NCBI RefSeq assembly: GCF_001931485.1 | Contig: NZ_MSDV01000078.1 | Coordinates: 1 to 64,000, forward strand | Source of the DNA: Burkholderia sp. SRS-W-2-2016 | GTDB taxonomy: Bacteria; Pseudomonadota; Gammaproteobacteria; Burkholderiales; Burkholderiaceae | Length of the DNA: 64,000 nt | Direction: 5' to 3' | In this document: positions 7,512 to 15,280 of the stretch, in pieces | Position numbering within the stretch: position 1 is the first letter of the stretch | How the letters are laid out: each line of letters starts with the position of its first letter | Notes under the pieces: generated by a model | Seen by the model: only the letters and a program-made list of their open reading frames with translations | What the model was told of the DNA's origin: nothing | The model's database searches: none | Position numbers and translations under genes: made by a program

Positions 7512-7980
7512 CGCCACATCGCACCCCGCAGGCGGCGCACGCGAAACCATCGTGCGGGCGGTACGCAAGGCCATTCTCGAACTTGAAGCCGAAGATGTTC
7601 AGCGCGTCGAATGCAACACGGTTGCAGACCGCGCCCGTACGCGACTTGAAAGCGGCAACGAGTCGATATGCGCGAGATACGGGTTCATGCAATACCTGCT
7701 CGATGTCACACGCCGGGAACTGGCGCGCAGCTATGGGGCGGAGTCACACGAAACACAGGCCATACAGGGCGACCTATACACGGGCACGTTGCAAGCCCGC
7801 TATCCGGTTCCACATCAGCGCGGCGAAAGCCCGCAGTACGTGCTGCTCGATCTCCTTACACCCGAACAGGTTCGATGGAATGCGCGCCAGCATCGCAAGG
7901 TCGGGCGCGCTCACTTACGGCATGCGGATGCGCTCGACGCATACGCGCATACGAAGGCCAGCAGCGGCGACGCAGCCTAA
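7498..7980 (+). CDS. hypothetical early phage protein, 160 aa
   Basis: Unknown. Mostly helical and soluble, with no cysteine pairs or nuclease motif. It overlaps the previous gene by 14 bp in the replication operon, so it is very likely expressed. The C-terminal part has a basic, His-rich helix (RQHRKVGRAHLRHADALDAY). Confidence 0.6.
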   Translation: MTGVSATSHPAGGARETIVRAVRKAILELEAEDVQRVECNTVADRARTRLESGNESICARYGFMQYLLDVTRRELARSYGAESHETQAIQGDLYTGTLQARYPVPHQRGESPQYVLLDLLTPEQVRWNARQHRKVGRAHLRHADALDAYAHTKASSGDAA

Positions 7981-7995
7981 CCCGATGGTGCAACC

Positions 7996-8250
7996 ATGAC
8001 TGACTTCAGAATCGAAGGAAAGCGTGTCATTTTCGTTTCGACACGCGTGCCAACGCTGGCCGACTATGAGCGTGCGGCGCGTGTGGTACTACGCGACGCG
8101 GAAAACATCACGCATCACGTTGGCGGTCGTCTTGCGGCGCTGCGCGATCAGGACATGCGCGCACGGGCGTTGCTGTGCGATGCGTGCGGTACACCGGCCA
8201 GAGACCTACTGCTGGCGATCAACGACGCGTTGCAGTCAGAACAAACCTGA
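7996..8250 (+). CDS. small hypothetical early protein, 84 aa
   Basis: Unknown. Starts 15 bp after the previous stop. A CDACG motif near residue 55 could bind metal, but only two Cys are present. The rest is amphipathic helix. It sits between the early genes and the replication initiator. Confidence 0.55.
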   Translation: MTDFRIEGKRVIFVSTRVPTLADYERAARVVLRDAENITHHVGGRLAALRDQDMRARALLCDACGTPARDLLLAINDALQSEQT

Positions 8251-8312
8251 CCGCCTGAGAATGTCTGCGGCAGCGGCACATAACAGCATGCGCTAACCCA
8301 AAGGGCGGCGTC

Positions 8313-9185
8313 ATGAGCTGGCTCAAGATCGAATCCAACACACCCGACAAGCCCGAAGTGTGGGCGATTGCGGCCGCACTGTCGATGGATCGCGATGCGG
8401 TCTTCGGCAAGCTGTTTCGCGTATGGCGCTGGTTCGATGAACACACGGAAAATGGTAACGCTCGAAGCGTTACCAAAACGTTAGTCGATGAAACAGCAGG
8501 CGTTAGCGGTTTCGCAGATGCAATGATTGCAGTTGGCTGGTTGTCGATTGACGACGACGGTATTTCGATGCCGCATTTTGACTGGCACACAGGCGCATCC
8601 GCGAAGAAGCGCGCCCACACGGCCATTCGCGTCCATCGGCATAAAACGGCTAACGCTCAAGGAAACGCTGATGCTAACGATGCAGGTAACGCTTTGAGCG
8701 TTAGCGAAACGTTACCCAGAGAAGAGAAGATAAGAGAAGAAGTAAACCTAAAACCAAAACCTAAAAACATACGCGCTTCGCGCTTCGACGCGCAGGCGCG
8801 TCTTGAATCCTTTGGCGTCGAAACGCAGATTGCGAGTGACTGGCTCACGCTGCGCAGCGGCAAGCGGCTCAAACCGACAGAAACGGCTTTTGCCGGCGTG
8901 TTGCTCGAAGCGCAGAAAGCCGGGCTGTCGATGAACGACGCCTTGCGCCTCTGCTGCACACGCGGATGGGGCGGCTTCGAAGCACACTGGCTGCTTGACC
9001 GCACGCACCACGCGCACGGACCACCGCCCGCGCTCACCCCGTTGCAACAACGCGAAGCCGAACACCGCCGCGTTGCACAGGGGCTGACCCGGATGAACGG
9101 GTCAGCGCCGGAAGTCATCGATGGAGCGGTTACGGAGGTGCATCGTGTTGTCGGTGGAGACGATCCCGGAATCCTGGATGGTTAG
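8313..9185 (+). CDS. O-like phage replication initiator (origin inside gene)
   Basis: The N-terminus (MSWLKIESNTPDKPEVWAIA) with a winged-helix-like domain to about residue 100 (VFGKLFRVWRWFDEHTENG, then FDWHTGASAKKRAHTAIR) is the pattern of phage replication-initiator proteins related to lambda O. A hydrophilic linker follows at about 110-150 and then a C-terminal domain (ESFGVETQIASDWLTLRSGK) that probably recruits the loader. The DNA for residues about 48-65 and 112-140 is a cluster of 9-bp inverted and direct repeats followed by a purine-rich tract, so the protein probably initiates replication at its own gene. The gene overlaps the P-like gene. Confidence 0.72.
   Translation: MSWLKIESNTPDKPEVWAIAAALSMDRDAVFGKLFRVWRWFDEHTENGNARSVTKTLVDETAGVSGFADAMIAVGWLSIDDDGISMPHFDWHTGASAKKRAHTAIRVHRHKTANAQGNADANDAGNALSVSETLPREEKIREEVNLKPKPKNIRASRFDAQARLESFGVETQIASDWLTLRSGKRLKPTETAFAGVLLEAQKAGLSMNDALRLCCTRGWGGFEAHWLLDRTHHAHGPPPALTPLQQREAEHRRVAQGLTRMNGSAPEVIDGAVTEVHRVVGGDDPGILDG
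8454..8775 (+). other. candidate prophage replication origin (iterons plus A/purine-rich tract)
   Basis: GGTAACGCT occurs at 8454-8462 and 8685-8693. Each is paired, after a 3-base gap, with its inverse: AGCGTTACC at 8466-8474 and AGCGTTAGC at 8697-8705. Further degenerate copies are GCTAACGCT (8649-8657), GGCGTTAGC near 8500 and AACGTTACC (8708-8716). The repeats end in an asymmetric purine/A-rich tract (about 8716-8772). Iterons inside the initiator gene followed by an easily melted tract is the lambda ori arrangement. Confidence 0.65.
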
Positions 9186-9771
9186 CCTGTTCGCGCGGAT
9201 GCAGGCGACTTTCGGTGCGCGCTTCACGGCACTGTGGGCCGACGCCGATCTCAACCTGGTTAAGCGCGTGTGGGCTGAAGCGCTCGTCGGAGTGAAGTCC
9301 GACGATCTGCGCCGGGCGGTGGTCGCGCTGGCAGGCGAGAAGCGTCCCCCCGACCTGCCCCGCTTTCTCGAACTGTGCGAACCTCGCCCGGCCGCGCAGC
9401 GTCCAGAGAACGGAATCGCACGTCTGCCGCGATACGAACGCGCTGACCCCGAGATTGTTGAAGCGAACCTTGCGCGTATGCGTGAACTTCTCGCGCCGCT
9501 AGCAAACCGCAAACCATCGCCGCAATGGGCGTTTGACATGCTGCTTCGCAGTTGCGGGAAAAATGGCGCGGCTCTCACATACGAGGCGCGGCGTATCTCG
9601 ATTGACGCGGTGGTGTCGCTTGCTGGCCGCGCGTTCTATTCGAACGCGTCACCCGATCTTTGCGCGAAGTACCGCGCAGTCTTTGCTGCCGCTCTGCATG
9701 CGCGCGGTGATGCGCTGCCGTCCCGCGTGCCGGGCGAAGACGACGAAGAACCGCAAGAGGTGACCGTATGA
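9145..9771 (+). CDS. P-like replicative helicase loader
   Basis: About 208 residues. The N-terminal region (FTALWADADLNLVKRVWAEA, then a short helix and DLPRFLELCEP) resembles the lambda P family, in which a helical N-terminal domain ends in a Pro-containing F-x-x-C/W-C motif. Position after the O-like initiator supports a role in loading the host replicative helicase. The longest frame begins at 9121, but GGAGG at 9134-9138 lies six bases before GTG 9145, which I take as the start. It overlaps the O-like gene by about 40 bp and the RusA gene by 4 bp (ATGA). Confidence 0.55.
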   Translation: MLSVETIPESWMVSLFARMQATFGARFTALWADADLNLVKRVWAEALVGVKSDDLRRAVVALAGEKRPPDLPRFLELCEPRPAAQRPENGIARLPRYERADPEIVEANLARMRELLAPLANRKPSPQWAFDMLLRSCGKNGAALTYEARRISIDAVVSLAGRAFYSNASPDLCAKYRAVFAAALHARGDALPSRVPGEDDEEPQEVTV

Positions 9772-10253
9772 TCGCGCTCGCCTTCACGATCCTGGGTGAA
9801 CCGGCCTCAAAAGCGAACAGCCGGGAAATTGGCACGCTCCGGTTCCGTGACGAAACTGGCCGCGTCAGAACCCGCCCGACAGTGCGCAAATCCGACAAGG
9901 CGCTTGCATTCGAACGATTCGCGCTTCGACAGATTCCGCCGCGTTGCCGTGTGCAGCTAACCGGCCCGGTGCGCGTCACGTTGCGGATTTTCTACGCATC
10001 CGAACGTCCGGACCTGGACGAATCGGTGGTTCTCGATGTGCTTCAGAACCGCTATGCAACCGTCAAGGTCGGTGGCATGAAGGTACGCGAACTGGTGCAG
10101 CGTGGCGTCTATGCGAACGACCGGCAGGTCCGCGAGAAGCACGTCTATCACGGCATCGACCACGCCAATCCGCGTACCGAAATCGTCATCGAGCCGCTGA
10201 CTGCCCAACAAACCGCGCTGGCGCTCGAATCAACGGTAACGGTGGAGGTATGA
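9768..10253 (+). CDS. rusA: RusA-family Holliday junction resolvase
   Basis: RusA endonucleases cut four-way DNA junctions during phage recombination and before packaging. The N-terminus has the family G-E-P-x-S-K-x-N-S-R motif (residues 10-19). Acidic residues D82 and D84 (RPDLDES) and D118 (YANDRQVREK) match the three catalytic Asp of RusA. Length (161 aa) is slightly above the usual 120 because of an insert at 20-45. Translation is coupled to the P-like gene by an ATGA overlap. Confidence 0.88.
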   Translation: MIALAFTILGEPASKANSREIGTLRFRDETGRVRTRPTVRKSDKALAFERFALRQIPPRCRVQLTGPVRVTLRIFYASERPDLDESVVLDVLQNRYATVKVGGMKVRELVQRGVYANDRQVREKHVYHGIDHANPRTEIVIEPLTAQQTALALESTVTVEV

Positions 10254-10254
10254 G

Positions 10255-10482
10255 ATGAACCTGAAACAACGGGAGATGAGAGTGATCCGCTCCGACCAGA
10301 TACGCGCCCGCGCACTTCACGATGCCGACAGACTTCGCGAAGCGCTCGCGCTGATTGCGGACATCGCCGAAGGCTCGACCACCGCCAACAGCCTGCCGAA
10401 CATCGCGCGCATCGCACGCGCTGCGCTGGTGGGTGCCGAACCTGCCGATCCGCGCCTGAGCGCGGAACCAGCAAAGCACTGA
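10255..10482 (+). CDS. small hypothetical protein, 75 aa
   Basis: Unknown. Starts one base after the RusA stop. A helical protein (LHDADRLREALALIADIAEG) without Cys or membrane segments; part of the replication operon by spacing. Confidence 0.5.
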   Translation: MNLKQREMRVIRSDQIRARALHDADRLREALALIADIAEGSTTANSLPNIARIARAALVGAEPADPRLSAEPAKH

Positions 10483-10506
10483 CGACGAAGCGGTCAACTT
10501 GAGCAC

Positions 10507-11115
10507 GTGTCAATTCCGATATCAGCCACCATGAGCACGAACACTTTCGCCTTTGAAACGACGGAAGCGGCGCTACGGTTCGCGTTGCGGTATGCGTCGC
10601 AGCAACACAGTTCATCCGAATTGGCTGGACTGATGCACAGTCGTACTGCGCCAGGCGTTGGGTTGACCGGAACGGACGGCGCGACCCAGGCCGGTATGGT
10701 ACGCGCGGAAATAGCAAAGTTGACGCCCATACAGCAGGCGGTAATTGCCGGTCGTTACGCATTGCCTGATGTGCCTTGTACTTGTGGCCGTCCATGCTGC
10801 TGCGGACATACGCCGAACCGCGAGTGGATAGAGGCAATTTCCTGCCTCGCTCGCGAGACGACGCCCTTATTTGCCGGTCGGGTCACTTACTTTCGCCTGC
10901 GGCAAACTCTTATAGGCAATGCGTTGCAGGGTGTGCGCGTGACGGACACAGATCTGGCAGCAGAATATGGGGTTCACCGTCAGACGGTCGCGGAACATAA
11001 GGCCAAGCTCGAATCTACGTTGCTTGGCACCCGCCTCCAGACTGGCGAGTTTGAGAGGTCTTATGCGCGCGTCGACGCAATATTGCGGGGCGCTGGCATC
11101 GTTGGCGGCGACTAG
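10507..11115 (+). CDS. zinc-motif and HTH protein, candidate late regulator
   Basis: About 202 residues. A Cys cluster, CTCGRPCCCG, lies near residue 95 after LTPIQQAVIAGRYALPDVP, and a sigma-like or winged helix-turn-helix (DTDLAAEYGVHRQTVAEHKAKLE) lies near residue 150. A zinc site plus HTH in the last gene of the early rightward operon, before terminase, is the position and makeup of Q-like antiterminators and late activators. The product assignment is therefore inferred from context. The start is uncertain: GTG 10507 or ATG 10531. Confidence 0.6.
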   Translation: MSIPISATMSTNTFAFETTEAALRFALRYASQQHSSSELAGLMHSRTAPGVGLTGTDGATQAGMVRAEIAKLTPIQQAVIAGRYALPDVPCTCGRPCCCGHTPNREWIEAISCLARETTPLFAGRVTYFRLRQTLIGNALQGVRVTDTDLAAEYGVHRQTVAEHKAKLESTLLGTRLQTGEFERSYARVDAILRGAGIVGGD

Positions 11116-11156
11116 CCTCGCCTTTAACAATGCCGACCTTCCATCATTAAAGCGGG

Positions 11157-11459
11157 TTATTCTCGGTTGTTAACACAGTCAGTCCAACTTATGTTGCCCG
11201 AAGTTCCATCGAGTTTATGAATTTGAAATCCTCGGCTTCCTTTCTCTTGAATGAGCAATTGAATTCGAGCGACACCAGGGGCAAGCTTGTCAGGATAGTT
11301 GCTATGACTCTCAAAAAGAGTCATACAAAATCGCGTATCTTCGGCATTTAGATAATCTCCTACTTGATAGCGATCAACCACTTCCCGAATAAATCTGATT
11401 AAATCATATTTTATTTTAAATAAATGTGCCCCGAGCGTAATGCTTATTGCGCGACCCAT
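11157..11459 (-). CDS. DUF3223-domain protein
   Basis: 100 residues matching the DUF3223 pattern: a short beta strand ending in F-K-x-K, an amphipathic helix (DLIRFIREVVDRYQVGD), the L-N-A-E-D block, then LFESHSNYPDKL and a C-terminal SWTDCV strand. The domain also occurs in plant DCL proteins involved in chloroplast rRNA processing; its bacterial role is not known. A strong ribosome-binding site (AAGGGGGAT) precedes the start. It is the last gene of the leftward ABC-3C-like cassette, 38 bp after the ATPase, so it may be part of it. Confidence 0.7.
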   Translation of the reverse strand: MGRAISITLGAHLFKIKYDLIRFIREVVDRYQVGDYLNAEDTRFCMTLFESHSNYPDKLAPGVARIQLLIQEKGSRGFQIHKLDGTSGNISWTDCVNNRE

Positions 11460-11497
11460 TCACATCCCCCTTGATATTTAAGATCGGTTATACAAGA

Positions 11498-13399
11498 TTA
11501 CTTAATTTGTATTGATTTTTCATCATGCGTGAATTTCGGCCCTACGATATATACTTCATTGTCTAATTCTGGGCACACACTCATTGTGGTCATGATGATC
11601 TGATGAACGACATCCGACCCCTTGGAATGGCTTGCTATGATCTTTTGGAAATTATAACTTCTCTCAACTTCCATTCCGCCGTCCTCGATGCCGTCCAATA
11701 TCAGCAGCCGAGGATAGCGAAAATAAGCTTGCTCAAGAGAAGATAGCAGGAGCGCCAAGTGAAATCCATGGCGTAAAAATACCATGGAACTCGCCGAAAA
11801 CTGCTTTTGTCTATCGATGGAAATTTGGTTTCCTGCGAAGTCAATATCAACTTCGCTCGCCTCTGCGAACGCCGCTTCCCGGAACAAGTCTTCCTTCAAT
11901 ATGGCTTTCAAATTATCGGCAATGGACAAGTATGCGGCGCTCCGACGGCCCGTTTGCTCGCGCGTTACTGCTTCGATGCGCCCACGTGTCCAATCCAGGC
12001 GACGCTCCACCTCACCGAGATTTACTGTTAGTTTATCAAGTAAATCGGCAAGCTTCTTCAGCTCTAACGCATTTCGAATTTCCTGTTCTTTACCACCGAT
12101 TTCTCTAGATATATTTTGAATAATTATTTGCTCCGGCGATCTCCATTGAGTCTGATTTCTTTTGAATTCAGACTCTAGTGACTTCATGCCAGTCTCTGCA
12201 GATGGAATCTCCAACTCAATAGAGTTCAGCTCTTCCAATTGCTGAACACGGATGGCACCGGATTCACGTAGCTGTAGGGCAAGCTCATTTCTCATGCGAG
12301 CCAATTGAGAGCGTGCCGAATCTTCAGCGATGGCAGATTTGCACAGCGCACAAGTAGACTTATCTTCCTTCGTGCTTTCAAGCTTTGAAAAGCAGCTTGG
12401 GCAGAATGAGAACACTGCCGTCCCCAAGTAGGACTCCGCTATAACGGATTCCTCTAAGCTAGATATCCTCTCTTCAAGCTCTTTCAAAAACAGCTCAGAA
12501 TCGGCAATTTCCGCCTGAAGGTCAAGTTTTCGTTGTTTCAGCTTCGAAAGTCGGGCATGAGCGTCACTTAACCTCTGCCTGAGAGAATTATCTTCTTTTG
12601 AGGAGGATGTTTTGCTCAGCAACCCATTGTTGAGATTTTCAATTCGAGACTGGAGTACTGATATCTCACTAGCAAGCGTTTGTATCTGATTGTCAAGGAA
12701 CTCAAGTGATATATTGGTTCCTGATTGTCCAAACGTGTGATAGATCGTTTTAATACTCGTTCGAAGTGCAGAGGCCTCTTTGTCAGCGGCTGACTCAGTC
12801 AATCTCAATTCATAAAGTTCGGTTGAGTCGATTCCAAGAAGATAGTCCCCGACCGCTGCGCGCGTAATGCCACGATCAAACCGATCTGCCCGAAACAGGT
12901 CCGACGAGGGCGTTTCTTGATCCGAATAGACCAAGCGCATCAATTGATGCATAGTGATATTGGAGCCTCCATCACCGCGAAGCTCGGGCATTTCCAGTAG
13001 CCGAAACATCACCTGAGAAAAACTTTCTTTCAATTCGCTCCGTTTAAACGGATATTGTTGCCACATTGACGCGCTTGCTTCCATTGCGGTCAATGCACCA
13101 CCCCAAAATATGGATAGCGGCTGCATGGGCTGTGTGCTAACGAATCGACGCAGTGTGACGACCGCCTCATTAGCGGTAATTTCGAGATAAATTTCGTTAC
13201 ACAGCTGGGCTATTTGATTGAAGCTAATATTTTCCGAACCGAGGGCAAAGGCAATGAAGCGAATTGCCGTAGTCTTGCCAGAACTGTTTTCGCCGGTGAT
13301 AACATTCAACCCTGCATGGAATGAAATATCCATGACCGATCTGCCGTCTTTTTTTACAACCAGACGATTGACGAGAATGGTAGGCTTATGCAGGATCAT
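11498..13399 (-). CDS. SMC/RecN-like ATPase of an ABC-three-component-type defence system
   Basis: 633 residues. Walker A is GENSSGKT at 36-43 in an N-terminal ABC half-domain. Long coiled-coil arms run from about 200 to 480, with a central four-cysteine site, CPSC (333-336) and CALC (350-353), like a zinc hook. The C-terminal half-domain has LILD at 566-569 followed by GIEDGGME. The glutamate usually placed directly after the Walker B Asp is a Gly here; as I recall, G/N-x-E-D-x-G-M-E is typical of these ATPases. In ABC-3C systems this subunit is thought to sense invading nucleic acid and control the partner proteins. It overlaps the middle component by 14 bp. The gene is AT-richer than the phage genes around it, suggesting separate acquisition. 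Confidence 0.8.
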   Translation of the reverse strand: MILHKPTILVNRLVVKKDGRSVMDISFHAGLNVITGENSSGKTTAIRFIAFALGSENISFNQIAQLCNEIYLEITANEAVVTLRRFVSTQPMQPLSIFWGGALTAMEASASMWQQYPFKRSELKESFSQVMFRLLEMPELRGDGGSNITMHQLMRLVYSDQETPSSDLFRADRFDRGITRAAVGDYLLGIDSTELYELRLTESAADKEASALRTSIKTIYHTFGQSGTNISLEFLDNQIQTLASEISVLQSRIENLNNGLLSKTSSSKEDNSLRQRLSDAHARLSKLKQRKLDLQAEIADSELFLKELEERISSLEESVIAESYLGTAVFSFCPSCFSKLESTKEDKSTCALCKSAIAEDSARSQLARMRNELALQLRESGAIRVQQLEELNSIELEIPSAETGMKSLESEFKRNQTQWRSPEQIIIQNISREIGGKEQEIRNALELKKLADLLDKLTVNLGEVERRLDWTRGRIEAVTREQTGRRSAAYLSIADNLKAILKEDLFREAAFAEASEVDIDFAGNQISIDRQKQFSASSMVFLRHGFHLALLLSSLEQAYFRYPRLLILDGIEDGGMEVERSYNFQKIIASHSKGSDVVHQIIMTTMSVCPELDNEVYIVGPKFTHDEKSIQIK

Positions 13400-13907
13400 A
13401 TCTATGCTCTATTAGGCCAGAGCGGTGCTTTAGCCCATTGTTTCCGTTGACAGGTAGCTTGAGAAAGTCCGAAAGAACAAACTTCCCTACGACAGTTTGT
13501 CGATCTTGAAAGCGTGCGACCGCAGCTGCTAGGTCAGCTGGTAAGTCGTTTCCGGAAAGCGACAATATTCCACGCTTCAGCAAATCGGCGTCTAGAAGAT
13601 TGGCTGCGACCAACCCGCTCAATGCTGCAAAAAATATCGGGCGCATTCTTTCGAACGCGGTCCGGTTTCCCGAAGTGCTGCGATATGGATTTTCTGTATC
13701 CTTTGCCGCCGTTCGCATACTCCGGTACTCGGCAGGAAAAGTAAAACTGAGCATTTTGTACGGGTAGACAAGGAAATAATCTGCAATCCGTGCTGCATCG
13801 ATAGACAAGTTAATATTTATTCTGGAAGACGACTTTGCGACAGCCAATATTCTTATTGCCCCATGATAGGGATCAAGCGCTGGTTCGTATATCAGCATGC
13901 GTCCCAC
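13386..13907 (-). CDS. ABC-3C middle component
   Basis: 173 residues resembling the small middle components of ABC-three-component systems. It opens with YEPALDPYHGAIRILAVA, then an I-D-A-A-R-I-A-D-Y-F-L-V-Y-P helix; this D-P-Y-H and D-Y/F-x-L-x-x-P pattern is the family hallmark. The protein has a winged-helix-like N-terminus and a helical C-terminus (GKFVLSDFLKLP). It overlaps both neighbours (16 bp upstream, 14 bp downstream), so the three proteins are translationally coupled and probably form one complex. Confidence 0.7.
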   Translation of the reverse strand: MGRMLIYEPALDPYHGAIRILAVAKSSSRININLSIDAARIADYFLVYPYKMLSFTFPAEYRSMRTAAKDTENPYRSTSGNRTAFERMRPIFFAALSGLVAANLLDADLLKRGILSLSGNDLPADLAAAVARFQDRQTVVGKFVLSDFLKLPVNGNNGLKHRSGLIEHRYDPA

Positions 13908-14458
13908 CTGATGTGGCAGTTTCCGGCCAAGAAATAGACTAACGCTTGGATGTCCATTTTATTTAGCATAAGCGGATTGCTTTCTAGCATTTGAAGCGCG
14001 GGCGATATAACTTTCTCCAACATCGCAGTGTCCACAACTTCTCGCGACGCATGTGCTTGCACCAGCGGTAATACCGATTGTTCAAAATTCACGACGATTT
14101 CTGCCATTAAGAACGTATAGATCGTCTGCGCTGATTTCGAACCTTGTTGGCGCATGATGGCTTTATAAGCCGATTGCTTCCGAATTAACGCAATCTTGAG
14201 TAAATCGCTACGCCCCGACGCGCTTAATTTCTCTTCAAGTCCACGAATATCCGAGCTGGTTTCGTTCGAAAGAAAATGTTCAAGTTTTTCTGTCCATGCA
14301 GACAGTGTTTGATCGGCGAGAGTTTCTGCGAGATATTGTTCAACAAGCCGCGCCATTGCCGTAGGCTCTCGAACCGCATGATACGTTTTGTTAATATCCC
14401 TACCCGCAAAGTCCCCGCCAGCTGTGTTGTCGCGGACTGTAGTCATAACGCTCGCCAT
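13892..14458 (-). CDS. ABC-3C C-terminal-domain protein without a fused effector
   Basis: 188 residues. The N-terminal 25 hold the motif NTAGGDFAGRDINKTY, like the Gly/Asp-rich linker that precedes the C-terminal domain of ABC-3C effector proteins. The rest is helical (LVEQYLAETLADQTLSAWTE to the end). In most such systems this domain is fused to a toxic enzyme; here nothing precedes the linker, so the effector is missing or is supplied by a separate protein. The 50-residue membrane peptide just upstream carries the same linker motif. The start is ATG 14458 or 14446. The gene follows the peptide gene after 9 bp. Confidence 0.68.
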   Translation of the reverse strand: MASVMTTVRDNTAGGDFAGRDINKTYHAVREPTAMARLVEQYLAETLADQTLSAWTEKLEHFLSNETSSDIRGLEEKLSASGRSDLLKIALIRKQSAYKAIMRQQGSKSAQTIYTFLMAEIVVNFEQSVLPLVQAHASREVVDTAMLEKVISPALQMLESNPLMLNKMDIQALVYFLAGNCHIRWDAC

Positions 14459-14467
14459 ATCGGACTA

Positions 14468-14620
14468 TTACTTTTTATTAACGTCGCGTCCCGCAATGTC
14501 GCCGCCGGCCGTATTTCCCTTAATAACCGTCGAGTTTCGCGATCTATCGACAATGATCTTCAAAGTCCAGCCTGAAACCAAGCCACCGAGAAAGGTCAAA
14601 ATTTGAGAAAGATGCTCCAT
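14468..14620 (-). CDS. 50-aa membrane peptide with the same NTAGGD.AGRD tail
   Basis: A short frame beginning MEHLSQILTFLGGLVSGW. It has one transmembrane helix (residues about 4-24), a basic stretch (DRSRNSTVIK) and a C-terminal NTAGGDIAGRDVNKK. That tail repeats, almost residue for residue, the linker at the N-terminus of the next protein (NTAGGDFAGRDINKT). GGGG lies upstream as a ribosome-binding site. It is the first gene of the cassette and ends 9 bp before the next start. I infer that it is the membrane-acting partner of the complex, because the soluble protein has the linker and lacks an effector. Confidence 0.65.
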   Translation of the reverse strand: MEHLSQILTFLGGLVSGWTLKIIVDRSRNSTVIKGNTAGGDIAGRDVNKK

Positions 14621-14639
14621 GCATAGCCCCGTACATTGT

Positions 14640-14669
14640 TTTAGATCGGTAGCGCCAACCGGTAATCAA
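14640..14669 (-). promoter_or_regulatory. candidate promoter of the ABC-3C-like cassette
   Basis: On the minus strand TTGATT (14664-14669), an 18-bp spacer and TCTAAA (14640-14645) lie 20 bp upstream of the membrane-peptide start. Each hexamer matches four of six consensus bases. Confidence 0.35.
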
Positions 14670-14800
14670 TACTTAGTCGATCGCCTCGCATCGTAGCAGT
14701 GACCGATGTAGCCCGTCTATATTCGTCGGGAGAAAATGGGACGCCTCTCACACGTGTGTAGATGCAGATGGAAGAAAGGCGATGGGGAAATGCGAAATTC

Positions 14801-14828
14801 TTGACATTCGACAAAAACCGTCGAAAAT
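14801..14828 (+). promoter_or_regulatory. candidate rightward promoter with operator dyad
   Basis: TTGACA (14801-14806) is a perfect -35; GAAAAT (14823-14828) follows after 16 bp. The spacer contains an inverted repeat, TTCGAC (14807-14812) and GTCGAA (14820-14825), where a regulator could block the polymerase. It could drive the terminase and late genes. Confidence 0.4.
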
Positions 14829-14859
14829 ACCCGGTGTTGACAGCGCCACAGCCATGTCC

Positions 14860-14882
14860 AAAGCCCGCCCCGTGCGGGCTTT
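14860..14882 (+). terminator. rho-independent-type hairpin
   Basis: AAAGCCCGC and GCGGGCTTT form a perfect 9-bp stem with a 5-base loop, followed by TTTGTCGTTTC. It lies just downstream of the candidate promoter and could attenuate late transcription until an antiterminator acts. Confidence 0.6.
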
Positions 14883-15041
14883 GTCGTTTCTGGCGTCCGC
14901 ATTTCTGCACCTCCGCAGGAGTTCTCCGATTGCTTCATCCATCTAACGCGTCTCCCGGCGCGCGGCTATGGCATATCCCTGTATGTCAGTGAATTTACGT
15001 GCGTAGTTGCGGCCGGTGCGGCGGCAACCCAAAACACTTAC

Positions 15042-15248
15042 GTGACTATGTTCTCGCGCATCCGGACGAATTTGCGTTGCAGCCACCCCAGCAGCCTTCT
15101 GCATCGGATTGGTGATATCGCCTATGCAGGGACTGACGGCTGCGCATGCTGCGCACACGTTCGCCTCCTTGCTGTCGGCGTTGTGGTCGGTGCGCTGGTT
15201 GGCGCGGCGCTGATGCTCTCCATTGCGCTGTCGCTCGGCGATGTCTGA
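15042..15248 (+). CDS. possible small membrane protein upstream of terminase
   Basis: A 68-codon frame (GTG 15042, or ATG 15048) whose last 25 residues form one hydrophobic segment (LLAVGVVVGALVGAALMLSI). No ribosome-binding site is clear and the first 40 residues look random. It could be a remnant of a lysis or membrane gene; support is weak. Confidence 0.25.
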   Translation: MTMFSRIRTNLRCSHPSSLLHRIGDIAYAGTDGCACCAHVRLLAVGVVVGALVGAALMLSIALSLGDV

Positions 15249-15280
15249 TTTTTAATCAAAGAAATCAAAGAGGCGATGCA

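Larger units (their letters stand above)
14670..15041. other. non-coding region between defence cassette and terminase
   Basis: No good gene is visible. It contains a candidate rightward promoter with an internal dyad (14801-14828) and a strong hairpin (14860-14882). Short minus-strand frames such as 14641-14910 have poor composition. In related phages I would expect late-promoter functions in this position. Confidence 0.5.
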
